Source: a virus
IMG/VR virus record: IMGVR_UViG_3300027754_000005
Span: 1 to 64,000 of that record
Length of the DNA stretch: 64,000 nucleotides
Strand: one strand, 5' to 3'
A model generated the notes under the pieces. The model had not been told where the DNA came from and did no database searches. It saw nothing but the letters and a program-made list of their open reading frames with translations. The position numbers were made by a program, and so were the translations under genes. Each line of letters begins with the position of its first letter. The first letter of the stretch is position 1. Below, piece by piece: positions 31,338-38,968 of this stretch.

Positions 31338-31506
31338 TAACCAATTAGAACCGCTTACTGATGAAATGATGTGTGAAATTGCAGCAGATGCTATGTTTGA
31401 TGTAATGACCTATGCCATGACAACGGGCTATGTATCATTGCAAGATGTTCATTTAGCAATTGGTCGAGCAATTGAGCAAGCTCATGGAATTGGAATTAAG
31501 CAGTGA
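31330..31506 (+). CDS. Small protein with RAIxxAHGIG tail
   Basis: 58 residues from ATG 31330 (MNNNQLEPLTDEMMCEIAAD...). The ending AIGRAIEQAHGIG is shared with the gene at 32657, showing a common C-terminal module. It overlaps the next GTG start by 4 nt. Confidence 0.6.
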   Translation: MNNNQLEPLTDEMMCEIAADAMFDVMTYAMTTGYVSLQDVHLAIGRAIEQAHGIGIKQ

Positions 31507-31568
31507 AAAGGTTTAACTTTCGCAAGACGTACGGCAGACGTAAACCAATCGGATCATTTAGGAGATAA
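31503..31568 (+). CDS. Possible tiny Arg/Lys-rich peptide
   Basis: 21 residues from GTG 31503 (MKRFNFRKTYGRRKPIGSFR...), with an ATGA-like coupling (GTGA) and the next gene's Shine-Dalgarno at its end. Strongly basic. It may be real or only a spacer; no other ORF fills this gap. Confidence 0.35.
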   Translation: MKRFNFRKTYGRRKPIGSFRR

Positions 31569-31569
31569 C

Positions 31570-31767
31570 ATGGAACTTTATAAATTAGAACGTGGTGATA
31601 ACTTCAAGATCATCGACCAAGAGACCAAGGTGCCACCAGCAGCACCACAACCAGCCGACAACGTAACGTACAAGTACACCCACGTCGACGGCATGTACGC
31701 ACCATGCGAAGGCACAGACGGTGAGCGCTACTACTTTGCGGCATGGACAGAGGTAGAGAAGGTATGA
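31570..31767 (+). CDS. Small protein of unknown function
   Basis: 65 residues (MELYKLERGDNFKIIDQETK...). Opens like a small beta-barrel (LERGDNFKII), has a Pro/Ala linker (VPPAAPQPADN) and ends with YKYTHVDGMYAPC...YFAAWTEVE. GGAGAT lies 4 nt upstream. The DNA here is GC-richer than its neighbours, perhaps a recent acquisition. Confidence 0.6.
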   Translation: MELYKLERGDNFKIIDQETKVPPAAPQPADNVTYKYTHVDGMYAPCEGTDGERYYFAAWTEVEKV

Positions 31768-31916
31768 ACGCAAATGAACTAGCTGAAATAATCCAGCACC
31801 TTGAAAACGCAAAGTATGTTGGTGCAAGTAAAGCCGCCACAATGCTACGCCAGCAACAAGCTGAAATAGAGTATTGGAAAGAGAAGTTTAACAAAGCTAT
31901 GGAGTTAAATAAATGA
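31764..31916 (+). CDS. Small coiled-coil protein with MNANELA module
   Basis: 50 residues (MNANELAEIIQHLENAKYVG...). Its first 7 residues and the LRQQQAEIE core match the gene at 32331, so the two are paralogues; this one ends shortly after, with a short coiled coil (YWKEKFNKAMELNK). Coupled to both neighbours. Confidence 0.55.
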   Translation: MNANELAEIIQHLENAKYVGASKAATMLRQQQAEIEYWKEKFNKAMELNK

Positions 31917-32161
31917 ACAATGAACCAGTAGCGTGGATGCTTGCCGACAAAGAAAAAGAACATATACGTAGCATTATGGCGGTGCAACATGATTTTGTTC
32001 CTGAAGGATGCGTTGAAATTCCACTCTACACCCATCCAGCAAAAGAATTAGGTTACAACGACATTATGGGAACATGGTGGGAAACAATGCCCAATGCAAA
32101 AAGTTGTGAAGGTGTATTTGAATTTGCTAGAGCAATACTAAGAAAGGCACAAGAGAAATGA
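31913..32161 (+). CDS. Small phage protein with EPVAWM and PLYTHP motifs
   Basis: 82 residues. NNEPVAWMLADKEKEH and EIPLYTHPAKEL are hallmarks of a widespread, uncharacterised small phage protein type. The C-terminus (GVFEFARAILRKAQEK) belongs to the same shuffled C-terminal modules as 32158 and 32657. ATGA overlaps. Confidence 0.6.
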   Translation: MNNEPVAWMLADKEKEHIRSIMAVQHDFVPEGCVEIPLYTHPAKELGYNDIMGTWWETMPNAKSCEGVFEFARAILRKAQEK

Positions 32162-32334
32162 ACGGAATAACATTTAACAAGCAACCTAAAACCATTGGAT
32201 ATTGGCGATTATCTTATGGAGGTAGTAGTTATACACAATTTGCTATGTTTGGCAAACCAACAGACGAGCAAATTAAAAACACCGAAGAATTGCTTGGCTG
32301 GAAATGGGTTGATGAAAAGGCACAAGAGAAATGA
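32158..32334 (+). CDS. Small protein of unknown function
   Basis: 58 residues from ATG 32158 (MNGITFNKQPKTIGYWRLSY...). Aromatic and Gly/Ser-rich, ending KAQEK like its upstream neighbour, an apparent shared tail (AGGCACAAGAGAAATGAAC repeated at both gene ends). Confidence 0.55.
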   Translation: MNGITFNKQPKTIGYWRLSYGGSSYTQFAMFGKPTDEQIKNTEELLGWKWVDEKAQEK

Positions 32335-32660
32335 ACGCAAATGAACTAGCTGATTACATTACACAAAATTCCTATATTGGAACTGTAACTATGGAAGATG
32401 TAGCCACCACGCTTCGCCAACAACAAGCTGAAATTGAGGCGTTGAATCAGCGCATTGAGTACATGAGAGAAAAAGCAAGTCTTTGGGAGGCAGAGGCACA
32501 CGCCGGTGGCTTTGAGGCTGGCAGGCAACAGGGCATGAAGCAAGAGCGGGCATTGTGGGAACTAGCGGCATCAACACAGGAGGCCTACATTTTAGAACTA
32601 GAAAACGGTTTGGAGTCTTCAATTAATTTAAACAAAGCACAAGCGGAGCGTAACAAATGA
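32331..32660 (+). CDS. Coiled-coil protein with MNANELA module
   Basis: 109 residues. MNANELADYITQNSYIG and TLRQQQAEIEALNQRIEYMR show a conserved opening followed by a coiled coil, then ELAASTQEAYILELENGLE. Long form of the 31764 paralogue, likely dimeric or trimeric. Function unknown. Confidence 0.6.
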   Translation: MNANELADYITQNSYIGTVTMEDVATTLRQQQAEIEALNQRIEYMREKASLWEAEAHAGGFEAGRQQGMKQERALWELAASTQEAYILELENGLESSINLNKAQAERNK

Positions 32661-32830
32661 CCACATTCACCACAGAAGACAGGTTACATGCGGGAGAGTA
32701 CCCATTAACCGATGAGCAGATTAAAGAACTGATGCCACTTAAACCATACGAAGAATATACAGAAATGGAAGCGCCGGATTTAATTGCGTTCGCCCGCGCC
32801 ATCGAACGCGCCCATGGAATAGGAGAATAA
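32657..32830 (+). CDS. Small protein with RAIERAHGIGE tail
   Basis: 57 residues from ATG 32657 (MTTFTTEDRLHAGEYPLTDE...). Acidic, ends IAFARAIERAHGIGE, the same tail module as 31330. Unknown function. Confidence 0.55.
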   Translation: MTTFTTEDRLHAGEYPLTDEQIKELMPLKPYEEYTEMEAPDLIAFARAIERAHGIGE

Positions 32831-32831
32831 G

Positions 32832-33029
32832 ATGAGCATAACATTTACAGGTGGCCACGATACCATAGAAAAAGCTCAAGCAGAATTAAATAAACGAAAA
32901 TATAAGGACAAATATACAATAGCCACTGTGTATTGCATGGAAAAAGAAAACGGAACTTTACATTTTGTAATACCAATTAAAGCCGTTGATTTGTTAATGG
33001 AATTTGACGAAAGAAACGAAAATGACTGA
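32832..33029 (+). CDS. Small protein of unknown function
   Basis: 65 residues (MSITFTGGHDTIEKAQAELN...). Beta-alpha-beta with a basic helix (NKRKYKDKY) and one Cys. GGAGAA upstream. It overlaps the membrane protein gene by ATGA. Confidence 0.6.
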   Translation: MSITFTGGHDTIEKAQAELNKRKYKDKYTIATVYCMEKENGTLHFVIPIKAVDLLMEFDERNEND

Positions 33030-33207
33030 AATTGCAATATCATTCTTTATTGGCTTTATGGTCGGTCTTGTTATGCGCCCAAAAGACCCCGAGTTGAAAC
33101 AGCAAATTGAGATATCCAACCGTAACTATCAGAAATATGAAGAAGAACTGAAATATTATAAAGATTTATGTAAATGGCATGCTGATCAAAAAAGGGCGGA
33201 TTCTTAA
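33022..33207 (+). CDS. Small membrane protein with coiled-coil tail
   Basis: 61 residues from ATG 33022. Residues ~4-20 (AISFFIGFMVGLVM) form one transmembrane helix, followed by a charged coiled coil (QIEISNRNYQKYEEELKYYK). N-in or N-out cannot be decided. It is encoded in the replication region rather than the lysis cluster, so it may tether something to the membrane. Its end overlaps the -35-like hexamer of promoter copy H. Confidence 0.6.
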   Translation: MTEIAISFFIGFMVGLVMRPKDPELKQQIEISNRNYQKYEEELKYYKDLCKWHADQKRADS

Positions 33208-33225
33208 AGTTTTTTGCATAAGTAG
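33193..33225 (+). promoter_or_regulatory. Phage promoter-like element, copy H
   Basis: AGGGCG (33193-33198), 14 nt, TTTGCATAAGTAG (33213-33225): an exact match on the plus strand. It heads the unit 33357-34619, which includes the small terminase. Confidence 0.78.
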
Positions 33226-33356
33226 ATATAGGACACGCTGTGAAGCGCTCCTGCCCTCACTTTGGCTGTAAATAAAGCCACAGGTTCCCAGCTCACCTGC
33301 ATAGAAAACTGGGATTTTTATACACATCATACACAACATACATAGAAAGTAACAAA
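33226..33356 (+). ncRNA. Possible structured leader RNA
   Basis: The 131-nt leader after promoter H contains CGCT-GTGA-AGCG, a GNRA-loop hairpin at about 33,237-33,250, TGGCT...AGCCA around 33,262-33,280, and CCCAG...CTGGG ending in ATTTTTA near 33,285-33,320. It resembles the gap at 33,615-33,745 in layout. No known RNA family is recognised; structure and function are inferred. Confidence 0.35.
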
Positions 33357-33614
33357 ATGAATCCATTTGAACTACGCTTTTCCATTTTTAATACCGCTAA
33401 AGATTTAATGATCAAGCAACACGAAGCTAATTTAGCTGCTTGGGAAGTCATTAATAAGACTACCAAAGAAGCTGAAGAATTGGCTCCACAGTTTCCAACC
33501 ATGGAAGAGATCATTGACAAGGCTATTGAAATTAATACCTTTATTAGCGGCAGCACAACAAGAGAACTAACTAGCCTAGCCAAGAAAATGACTGGCGTTG
33601 GCATAGTATTTTAA
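33357..33614 (+). CDS. Conserved small phage protein
   Basis: 85 residues (MNPFELRFSIFNTAKDLMIK...). All-helical. The opening and the PTMEEIIDKAIEINTFIS segment resemble a small protein common in T4-like cyanophages and pelagic phages, with no function known to me. It is the first gene after promoter H. Confidence 0.7.
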   Translation: MNPFELRFSIFNTAKDLMIKQHEANLAAWEVINKTTKEAEELAPQFPTMEEIIDKAIEINTFISGSTTRELTSLAKKMTGVGIVF

Positions 33615-33745
33615 GTTTTGAGATTAGGCAAGGTGTGACCGGAGGCATCGGCACTTAATATCACCAGACCCGTAGGTAACCAACTCCAAGATTGGGATTT
33701 CCTGCCTAGTATCAATTCTTTACAATAAAAGGTAAAAACTTTACA
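33615..33745 (+). ncRNA. Possible structured RNA between small genes
   Basis: No ORF is present. TTAGGCA (about 33,624) can pair with TGCCTAG (about 33,701), closing a ~85-nt domain that holds CCGG...CGG and CCAA...TTGG hairpins and a GGGATTTCCT element like that of the 33.3-kb leader. Candidate only. Confidence 0.35.
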
Positions 33746-33895
33746 ATGGCAACTAAACCTGGATTGTACGCAAATATCCACGCTAAACAGGAACGTATCA
33801 AGGCAGGCTCTGGCGAAAAGATGCGCAAGCCAGGTGCCAAGGGCGCACCCACAGCTAAACAATTTAAGGAGTCTGCAAAGACTGCAAAAAAATGA
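33746..33895 (+). CDS. Small basic conserved phage protein
   Basis: 49 residues (MATKPGLYANIHAKQERIKA...), Lys-rich and probably disordered, with GSGEKMRKPGAKGAPTAKQF. Similar short basic proteins accompany virion or terminase genes in many podophages. Its stop overlaps the next gene (ATGA). Unknown role; DNA or virion binding is plausible. Confidence 0.65.
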   Translation: MATKPGLYANIHAKQERIKAGSGEKMRKPGAKGAPTAKQFKESAKTAKK

Positions 33896-33984
33896 ACGAA
33901 CTAGACCCACCATTAGAAAACCTACAAGCCCCAGCCAATGAGGCACCTCCAGCAGAACCAACTCCAGTAGAAAATGGCAACTAA
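33892..33984 (+). CDS. Possible tiny Pro/Glu-rich peptide
   Basis: 30 residues (MNELDPPLENLQAPANEAPP...), disordered. ATGA-coupled upstream and overlapping the next start by 11 nt. The tight fit suggests it is translated, but it may only couple its neighbours. Confidence 0.4.
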   Translation: MNELDPPLENLQAPANEAPPAEPTPVENGN

Positions 33985-34240
33985 AAAGAAAGCTCCTTCC
34001 CTTGCAATTGGTCGTGGCGAAAAACTACCAGCATCTCAAGGTGCTGGACTGACAGCCAAAGGCCGTGCTAAATATAATGCGGCTACTGGATCGCATTTAA
34101 AAGCTCCTCAACCAGAAGGTGGCGCTCGTAAAGATTCATTCTGTGCTCGCATGTCTGGCGTTAAAGGCCCGATGAAAGACGAGAATGGCAAACCAACACG
34201 CAAAGCAGCAGCACTAAAAAGGTGGAAATGTGGCAGTTAG
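33974..34240 (+). CDS. DUF6321-like basic phage protein
   Basis: 88 residues. LPASQGAGLTAKGRAKYNAATG, HLKAPQPEGGARKDSFCARM and a final RKAAALKRWKC match a conserved small phage family (DUF6321 by memory) usually near terminase or virion genes. Lys/Arg rich with two Cys; may bind DNA. It overlaps terS by 11 nt. Confidence 0.7.
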   Translation: MATKKKAPSLAIGRGEKLPASQGAGLTAKGRAKYNAATGSHLKAPQPEGGARKDSFCARMSGVKGPMKDENGKPTRKAAALKRWKCGS

Positions 34241-34619
34241 AAAATATACTTTTACCCAAGACATGTGCGATCGTATGATCGAACTGGGTACTCAAGGCGC
34301 ATCTCAAAAAATGATTTGGGCTGATCTTGGTATTACTAAAGATGTGGCAGCCAATTGGCGTAAAAAATACCCAGAGTTTGCAGATGCTTTGGATATGGCT
34401 TTAGTACACTCACAAGCATATTGGGAGCGGGAGATGCTTGCCAATGTGGGCAATAAAGCATTTAACAGTCGCATTGCAGAAATTGCCCTTCGTGGCCAGT
34501 TTCCACAAGACTACAAAGATGTGCGTGAAATCAAAGCGGACATTAAACAAGAAGTTAAAATTGACTTTGCTGGCGAGGTAAATGACCTAATCAAGCAGTT
34601 ACGAGCAAACGCTACTTAA
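34230..34619 (+). CDS. terS: Terminase small subunit
   Basis: 129 residues. The N-terminal helix-turn-helix (FTQDMCDRMIELGTQGASQK, DLGITKDVAANWRKKYPEF) is the DNA-binding part. The helical middle (AYWEREMLANVGNKAFN) oligomerises. The C-terminus (AGEVNDLIKQLRAN) is the tail that contacts TerL. This layout is typical of small terminases that choose the packaging site. It lies about 21 kb from terL and on the other strand, so the two subunits are made from different units. A terminator follows. Confidence 0.8.
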   Translation: MAVRKYTFTQDMCDRMIELGTQGASQKMIWADLGITKDVAANWRKKYPEFADALDMALVHSQAYWEREMLANVGNKAFNSRIAEIALRGQFPQDYKDVREIKADIKQEVKIDFAGEVNDLIKQLRANAT

Positions 34620-34647
34620 ACTTTAAAACTTTTTCACATTATGAAAT

Positions 34648-34676
34648 GGGCTAGGTATAAAAACCTAGCCCATTTT
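34648..34676 (+). terminator. Terminator after small terminase, fused to promoter I
   Basis: GGGCTAGGT-ATAAAA-ACCTAGCCC with an ATTTT tail. The tail Ts are also the first bases of the TTTGCATAAGTAG element, so end and start of transcription are fused. Confidence 0.88.
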
Positions 34677-34686
34677 GCATAAGTAG
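34674..34686 (+). promoter_or_regulatory. Phage promoter-like element, copy I
   Basis: TTTGCATAAGTAG, 41 bp before ATG 34728. The hexamer at the usual distance (GGTATA) matches AGGGCG poorly because that place is used by the terminator stem. Confidence 0.72.
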
Positions 34687-34727
34687 ATGTACAATTAAAG
34701 AAATTCAGACAAACAAGGAAAACAGTT

Positions 34728-35855
34728 ATGACAGCACACGCTATACTTTCGGCTTCGGGTTCCAAACGGTGGCTTTCTTGCACACCATCTGCCCGATTAG
34801 AAGCCACACTTCCAGAACAAAAGAAAGCCACTGGATCATTTGATCATTCTGCTGAAGGCACTTTGGCGCATTCATTGGCTGAAATTAAATTGCGTCTTCA
34901 ATTCAATCAAATAGGACATGAAGAATATGACCGTGAAATCCAAATTATCCAAGCCAGCCCGTATTACAACGAAGAGTTTGAAAACTACGTCGATAATTAT
35001 GTCGTATACACCCGAAGTCAAATCGGAGAAGGCGATAAGCCTTTATTTGAACAACGTGTGGACTTCTCTGATTGGGTTCCTGACGGCTTTGGCACAGCCG
35101 ATGTGGTTATTCTTTCTAAGCACGCCATTCGGGTCATCGACCTCAAGTTTGGAAAAGGAATCCCTGTTTCCGCTGTTGACAATACCCAACTCCGACTCTA
35201 CGCCCTCGGTGCGTGGAGCAAGTTCAAAGACGAGTTCCCAGAAATTAAAGAAGTCAGTTATACGATACATCAGCCCCGACTTGACAGTATCAGTACCGAT
35301 GGTACCAGCGTCAGTAAACTGGTCGACTGGGCCAACTACTTCGTCAAACCCAAAGCCAAGAAAGCGTGGGGCGGTACAGGCGAGTTCCTCCCAGGTGACT
35401 GGTGCCAGTTCTGCCGCGCCAAAGCCACGTGCAAAGCGCGTTCGGACTTTACCAACGAAATAGCATCGCTGGATTTCAGACCAGCACCACTCTTAACTGA
35501 AGAAGAGTTTGAACTGGTATTATCTCGTGCATCACAATTAAAGTCTTATGTAAACGACATTGAGGCTTATGCAACACAAAGGGCAATTGATGAAGACATC
35601 ATCCCAGTGGGTTTTAAATTAGTAGTGCCAAAGGGTCATCGCAAGTTTTCTGATTTTGCTTTAGCTGAAGTAATTCTTTTAGAAAAACTAAATATTCAAA
35701 AAGAAGATTTGTACGAAACCAAACCCAAGTCTGTACCCCAGATTATTAAGCTTGGTAAAAAGGGACAAATTGAAAGTGCGTTAGGGGACTTAATTGTTAG
35801 ACCCGATTCTGCACCAAAGTTGGTTCCAGACAACACTGTGGAAGATTTTGCATGA
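34728..35855 (+). CDS. DUF2800, Cas4/RecB-like PD-(D/E)XK nuclease
   Basis: 375 residues. HAILSASGSKRWLSCTPSARLE and AEGTLAHSLAEI form the N-terminal part. The nuclease core is DGFGTADVVIL then RVIDLKFGKGIPVSA (Asp and D-x-K) and QLRLYALGAW. The C-terminal Cys pattern (DWCQFCRAKATCKAR) may, with an upstream Cys, bind an iron-sulphur cluster as in Cas4/AddB-type exonucleases. It is usually found beside DUF2815 in phage recombination modules, as here, so it is probably the 5'-3' exonuclease of an annealing system. Confidence 0.88.
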   Translation: MTAHAILSASGSKRWLSCTPSARLEATLPEQKKATGSFDHSAEGTLAHSLAEIKLRLQFNQIGHEEYDREIQIIQASPYYNEEFENYVDNYVVYTRSQIGEGDKPLFEQRVDFSDWVPDGFGTADVVILSKHAIRVIDLKFGKGIPVSAVDNTQLRLYALGAWSKFKDEFPEIKEVSYTIHQPRLDSISTDGTSVSKLVDWANYFVKPKAKKAWGGTGEFLPGDWCQFCRAKATCKARSDFTNEIASLDFRPAPLLTEEEFELVLSRASQLKSYVNDIEAYATQRAIDEDIIPVGFKLVVPKGHRKFSDFALAEVILLEKLNIQKEDLYETKPKSVPQIIKLGKKGQIESALGDLIVRPDSAPKLVPDNTVEDFA

Positions 35856-35995
35856 GTACACCTTTAATTATCATTTCAACTCTGATATACTTAGGCGTAG
35901 CAATAGATCAGTACATGAAGGGTGCAGTTGGACCCGCAGTAATGTTTTTAGGGTACACCATCGGAAATTGTGGTATACTCTTGACAGTACGGTAG
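35852..35995 (+). CDS. Small two-helix membrane protein
   Basis: 47 residues from ATG 35852 (MSTPLIIISTLIYLGVAIDQ...). Two hydrophobic segments (residues ~4-19 and ~27-45) with a short polar link. ATGA-coupled to the nuclease gene. Unknown function. The 234-bp ORF in another frame here is a shadow. Confidence 0.55.
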   Translation: MSTPLIIISTLIYLGVAIDQYMKGAVGPAVMFLGYTIGNCGILLTVR

Positions 35996-36045
35996 AGATT
36001 GACACCGATAAAGTTCAATCAATTTAATGTAAATAAGGAAGCAAG

Positions 36046-36561
36046 ATGGCTACTAAAAATCCTCGTGTTGTAACTGGCAAAGTTCGTTTCTCATATGCCA
36101 ATGTATTCTCACCAATGGACAAGGGTGATGGCAAGACACCTAAGTATTCTGTGTCTATCATTATCCCAAAATCTGACAAAGAAACAATTGCAAAAATCAA
36201 TAAAGCTTTTGAAGAAGCTAAAGCAAATTCCGCTGGTTACTTTAAAGGCACTATTCCCAAGTTACTTAAAGGTGGCTTGCGTGATGGTGATTTAGAAAAA
36301 GAAGATGCAGCATACGCTGGTTCTTTTTTTATCAATGCAAACTCTGTTAAAAAACCAGGTATCGTTGATGCCGACATGAATGCCATTATTGACTTAGAAG
36401 AGTTCTATTCTGGTTGTTATGGTCGTGCCGCTATTGAGTTCTACCCATACGAAGTGGAAGGATCAAAAGGTATTGCATGCGGTCTTGGTAATGTGCAAAA
36501 GCTTGAAGATGGCGAGCGTCTTGGCGGTGGCGGTGTATCAGCCGCTGTAGATTTCGCTTAA
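36046..36561 (+). CDS. Enc34-type ssDNA-binding protein (DUF2815)
   Basis: 171 residues. PRVVTGKVRFSYANVF, DGKTPKYSVSIIIPKSDKET, GSFFINANSVKKPGIVD and GRAAIEFYPYEVEGSKGI are landmarks of the DUF2815 OB-fold family, whose Enc34 member binds ssDNA. It should coat replication intermediates, with the nuclease upstream and polymerase downstream. A Gly-rich acidic end (LGGGGVSAAVDFA) resembles SSB tails that recruit partners. GGAAGCAAG precedes ATG 36046. Confidence 0.9.
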   Translation: MATKNPRVVTGKVRFSYANVFSPMDKGDGKTPKYSVSIIIPKSDKETIAKINKAFEEAKANSAGYFKGTIPKLLKGGLRDGDLEKEDAAYAGSFFINANSVKKPGIVDADMNAIIDLEEFYSGCYGRAAIEFYPYEVEGSKGIACGLGNVQKLEDGERLGGGGVSAAVDFA

Positions 36562-36594
36562 CAGTTTTACCGTAGTCCTCCTCCTGTAGTGCCT

Positions 36595-36625
36595 TGCCCC
36601 ACCGAAGTCTGGTGGGGCATTTTTC
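36595..36625 (+). terminator. Terminator after ssDNA-binding protein gene
   Basis: TGCCCCACC-GAAGTCT-GGTGGGGCA followed by TTTTT. A strong 9-bp stem, 34 bp after the stop. Confidence 0.9.
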
Positions 36626-36651
36626 CCTCCAACCTATAACTAAAAAGAACC

Positions 36652-37077
36652 ATGGAACAATATTACGTGTATCAACACATAGACCCAGAAACTGGTGAGA
36701 TTTTATACATCGGAATGGGTAGTTATGAAAGAGCTTGGCTATGCCGAGGTTCTAATAGAAAAAAAAATCACCAAGAGCGATTAAATGAGTTGTTTTCTTT
36801 AGGTTATACTATGCAAGATGTTGTAAGCATACTGGCAAGTTATTTAAGCAAAGAAGCAGCATTAAGTTTAGAATTAACTAAAATTGAAAAGTTTAAACCA
36901 AAATTTAACAATCACAGTAACCCCAATTGGAAATATCCATCAAAATTTGCGGATGAAGTCATAACAATGGTAAAAGCATTAAAAGAAATGGGATATGGCC
37001 CACAGAACACCGCCTTTTTAATGGGTGGTGATAAGAATAAAAACGCAATGACAATGTGGAGAATGGTAAATGAGTAA
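36652..37077 (+). CDS. GIY-YIG family endonuclease-like protein
   Basis: 141 residues. YYVYQHIDPETGEILYIGMG (residues 4-23) corresponds to the GIY...YIG core, followed by RAWLC (the conserved Arg) and LSLELTKIEKFKP, where the Glu of the GIY-YIG centre is expected. A C-terminal helix-turn-helix-like part (ADEVITMVKALKEMGYGPQN) suggests DNA binding. It is a free-standing homing-endonuclease-like gene next to a ribonucleotide reductase gene, a common site for such elements. It overlaps nrdJ by 8 bp. Confidence 0.8.
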   Translation: MEQYYVYQHIDPETGEILYIGMGSYERAWLCRGSNRKKNHQERLNELFSLGYTMQDVVSILASYLSKEAALSLELTKIEKFKPKFNNHSNPNWKYPSKFADEVITMVKALKEMGYGPQNTAFLMGGDKNKNAMTMWRMVNE

Positions 37078-38968
37078 TAAAAAATATAACGAAATGGACA
37101 GCTACCAAGAATATATTGGAATGAGCAGATACGCCCGATTTGTAGATGACAAGGGTCGTCGTGAAAATTGGGGCGAAACAGTAACTCGTTTTGTAGAATA
37201 TATTTTTACTAGAACACCAGCTATTACAGAAAACATTAAATTAAAAGAAGAGATTTACAAATCGATTTATAACCTAGAATTAATGCCGTCCATGCGTGCC
37301 ATGATGACGGCAGGAAAGAGTGCCGATCGTGACAATACTTGCGTATATAATTGCTCGTATCTCCCAGTGGATGATCCCAAGTCCTTTGACGAAGCTATGT
37401 TTATTTTGCTCTGTGGAACTGGGGTTGGATTTTCCGTTGAGCAAAAATACATTGCACAACTGCCCGAGGTGCCAGAGAAACTATTTGAATCAGACCATAC
37501 AATCGCAGTTCACGATTCCAAAGAAGGCTGGGCAAAGTCATTACGTCTACTCCTTGCAAACCTTTGGGCTGGAGAAATCCCAAAGTGGGATGTCAGCAAT
37601 GTTAGACCTGCCGGAGCACGACTCAAAACATTTGGTGGAAGAGCTTCAGGGCCGCAACCATTAGTAGATTTATTTGAATTTACTGTAGCTACATTTAAAC
37701 ATGCTAAAGGTCGCCGTTTGCATTCATTGGAATGCCACGACCTAATGTGTAAAATTGGAGAAGTTGTAGTAGTGGGCGGTGTGCGTCGCTCAGCTATGAT
37801 TTCACTTTCCGACCTAGATGATGAAAGGATTCGTCATGCAAAAGCTGGCCCTTGGTGGGACACTGCGCCTCACCGTGCACTCGCCAATAATAGCGCAGTT
37901 TATAATGAAACGCCTACCGTTGGAAAGTTTATGGAGGAGTGGGTTTCTCTTTACAATTCACATTCCGGTGAACGAGGCATTTTTAATCGGGAGGCTGCTA
38001 AAAAGACGGTTGAAAAATACGGGCATCGAGATCCAAATTTTGAGTTCGGTACAAATCCGTGCTCAGAGATCATTTTGCGACCATACCAATTTTGCAATCT
38101 TAGTGAATGTGTAGTACGCCATGATGACACCAAAGAAACCTTACTGCGCAAAGTGCGGTTGGCCTCCGTCCTTGGTACAATCCAAAGTACCTTCACAAAG
38201 TTCCCTTACTTGCGAAAAGTGTGGCAACGCAATACCGAAGAAGAGCGACTCCTTGGAGTCTCACTCACGGGGATCTATGACAACCCTTTACTCACCACAC
38301 AAGGAGAAGAGTTAAATGCCTTACTTACCGAACTTAGAGAGACAGCTAGAACAGCCAATGAGGAATTTGCAAGCTTGCTTGGAATACCTAAGAGTGCTGC
38401 AATTACTTGCGTTAAGCCCAGCGGAACCGTCAGCCAACTCGTTGATAGCGCTTCTGGAATCCACCCTAGACACGCTAAGTACTACATCCGCAGAGTTAGA
38501 GGAGATAAGAAAGACCCTCTCTCCCAATTCTTAATTAACCAAGGAGTACCCAATGAAGCTTGCGTTTATAAACCAGATCAGACGGTGGTGTTTAGCTTTC
38601 CTCAAAAAGCACCCGCCGGCATCGTCCGAGCAGATGTCACTCCTTTATCACATTTGGAACTCTGGCTCACGTATCAGCGACATTGGTGTGAGCATAAGCC
38701 TAGTGTCACCATCTCCGTTGAAGAAAAAGACTGGCCAGAAGTCGGTGCGTGGACGTGGAAAAACTTTGACGAAATCTCCGGTGTTTCCTATCTTCCCTAT
38801 GACGGAGGAACGTATCGCCAAGCGCCATACGAAGAATGCACCGAAGAAGAGTACGAAACCCTCAAAGCCAGCATTCCTAAAATCAACTGGGAAGATCTCA
38901 AAGAAAATACAGACAACGTAGAGGGCGCTCAGATGCTTGCTTGCTCGGCTGGTGTTTGTGAGATTTAA
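37070..38968 (+). CDS. nrdJ: Class II (B12-dependent) ribonucleotide reductase
   Basis: 632 residues. LMPSMRAMMTAGKSADRDN, the NCSYLPVDDPKSFDEAMFIL segment, GTGVGFSVEQ, NPCSEIIL (~328, active-site Cys and Glu) and PSGTVSQLVDSASGIHPRH match the monomeric adenosylcobalamin-dependent reductase (RTPR type). C-terminal Cys 625 and 630 (CSAGVC) are the redox pair that recharges the site. No small subunit is needed, and none is present. It supplies dNTPs for replication. The host must provide cobalamin. Confidence 0.93.
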   Translation: MSNKKYNEMDSYQEYIGMSRYARFVDDKGRRENWGETVTRFVEYIFTRTPAITENIKLKEEIYKSIYNLELMPSMRAMMTAGKSADRDNTCVYNCSYLPVDDPKSFDEAMFILLCGTGVGFSVEQKYIAQLPEVPEKLFESDHTIAVHDSKEGWAKSLRLLLANLWAGEIPKWDVSNVRPAGARLKTFGGRASGPQPLVDLFEFTVATFKHAKGRRLHSLECHDLMCKIGEVVVVGGVRRSAMISLSDLDDERIRHAKAGPWWDTAPHRALANNSAVYNETPTVGKFMEEWVSLYNSHSGERGIFNREAAKKTVEKYGHRDPNFEFGTNPCSEIILRPYQFCNLSECVVRHDDTKETLLRKVRLASVLGTIQSTFTKFPYLRKVWQRNTEEERLLGVSLTGIYDNPLLTTQGEELNALLTELRETARTANEEFASLLGIPKSAAITCVKPSGTVSQLVDSASGIHPRHAKYYIRRVRGDKKDPLSQFLINQGVPNEACVYKPDQTVVFSFPQKAPAGIVRADVTPLSHLELWLTYQRHWCEHKPSVTISVEEKDWPEVGAWTWKNFDEISGVSYLPYDGGTYRQAPYEECTEEEYETLKASIPKINWEDLKENTDNVEGAQMLACSAGVCEI

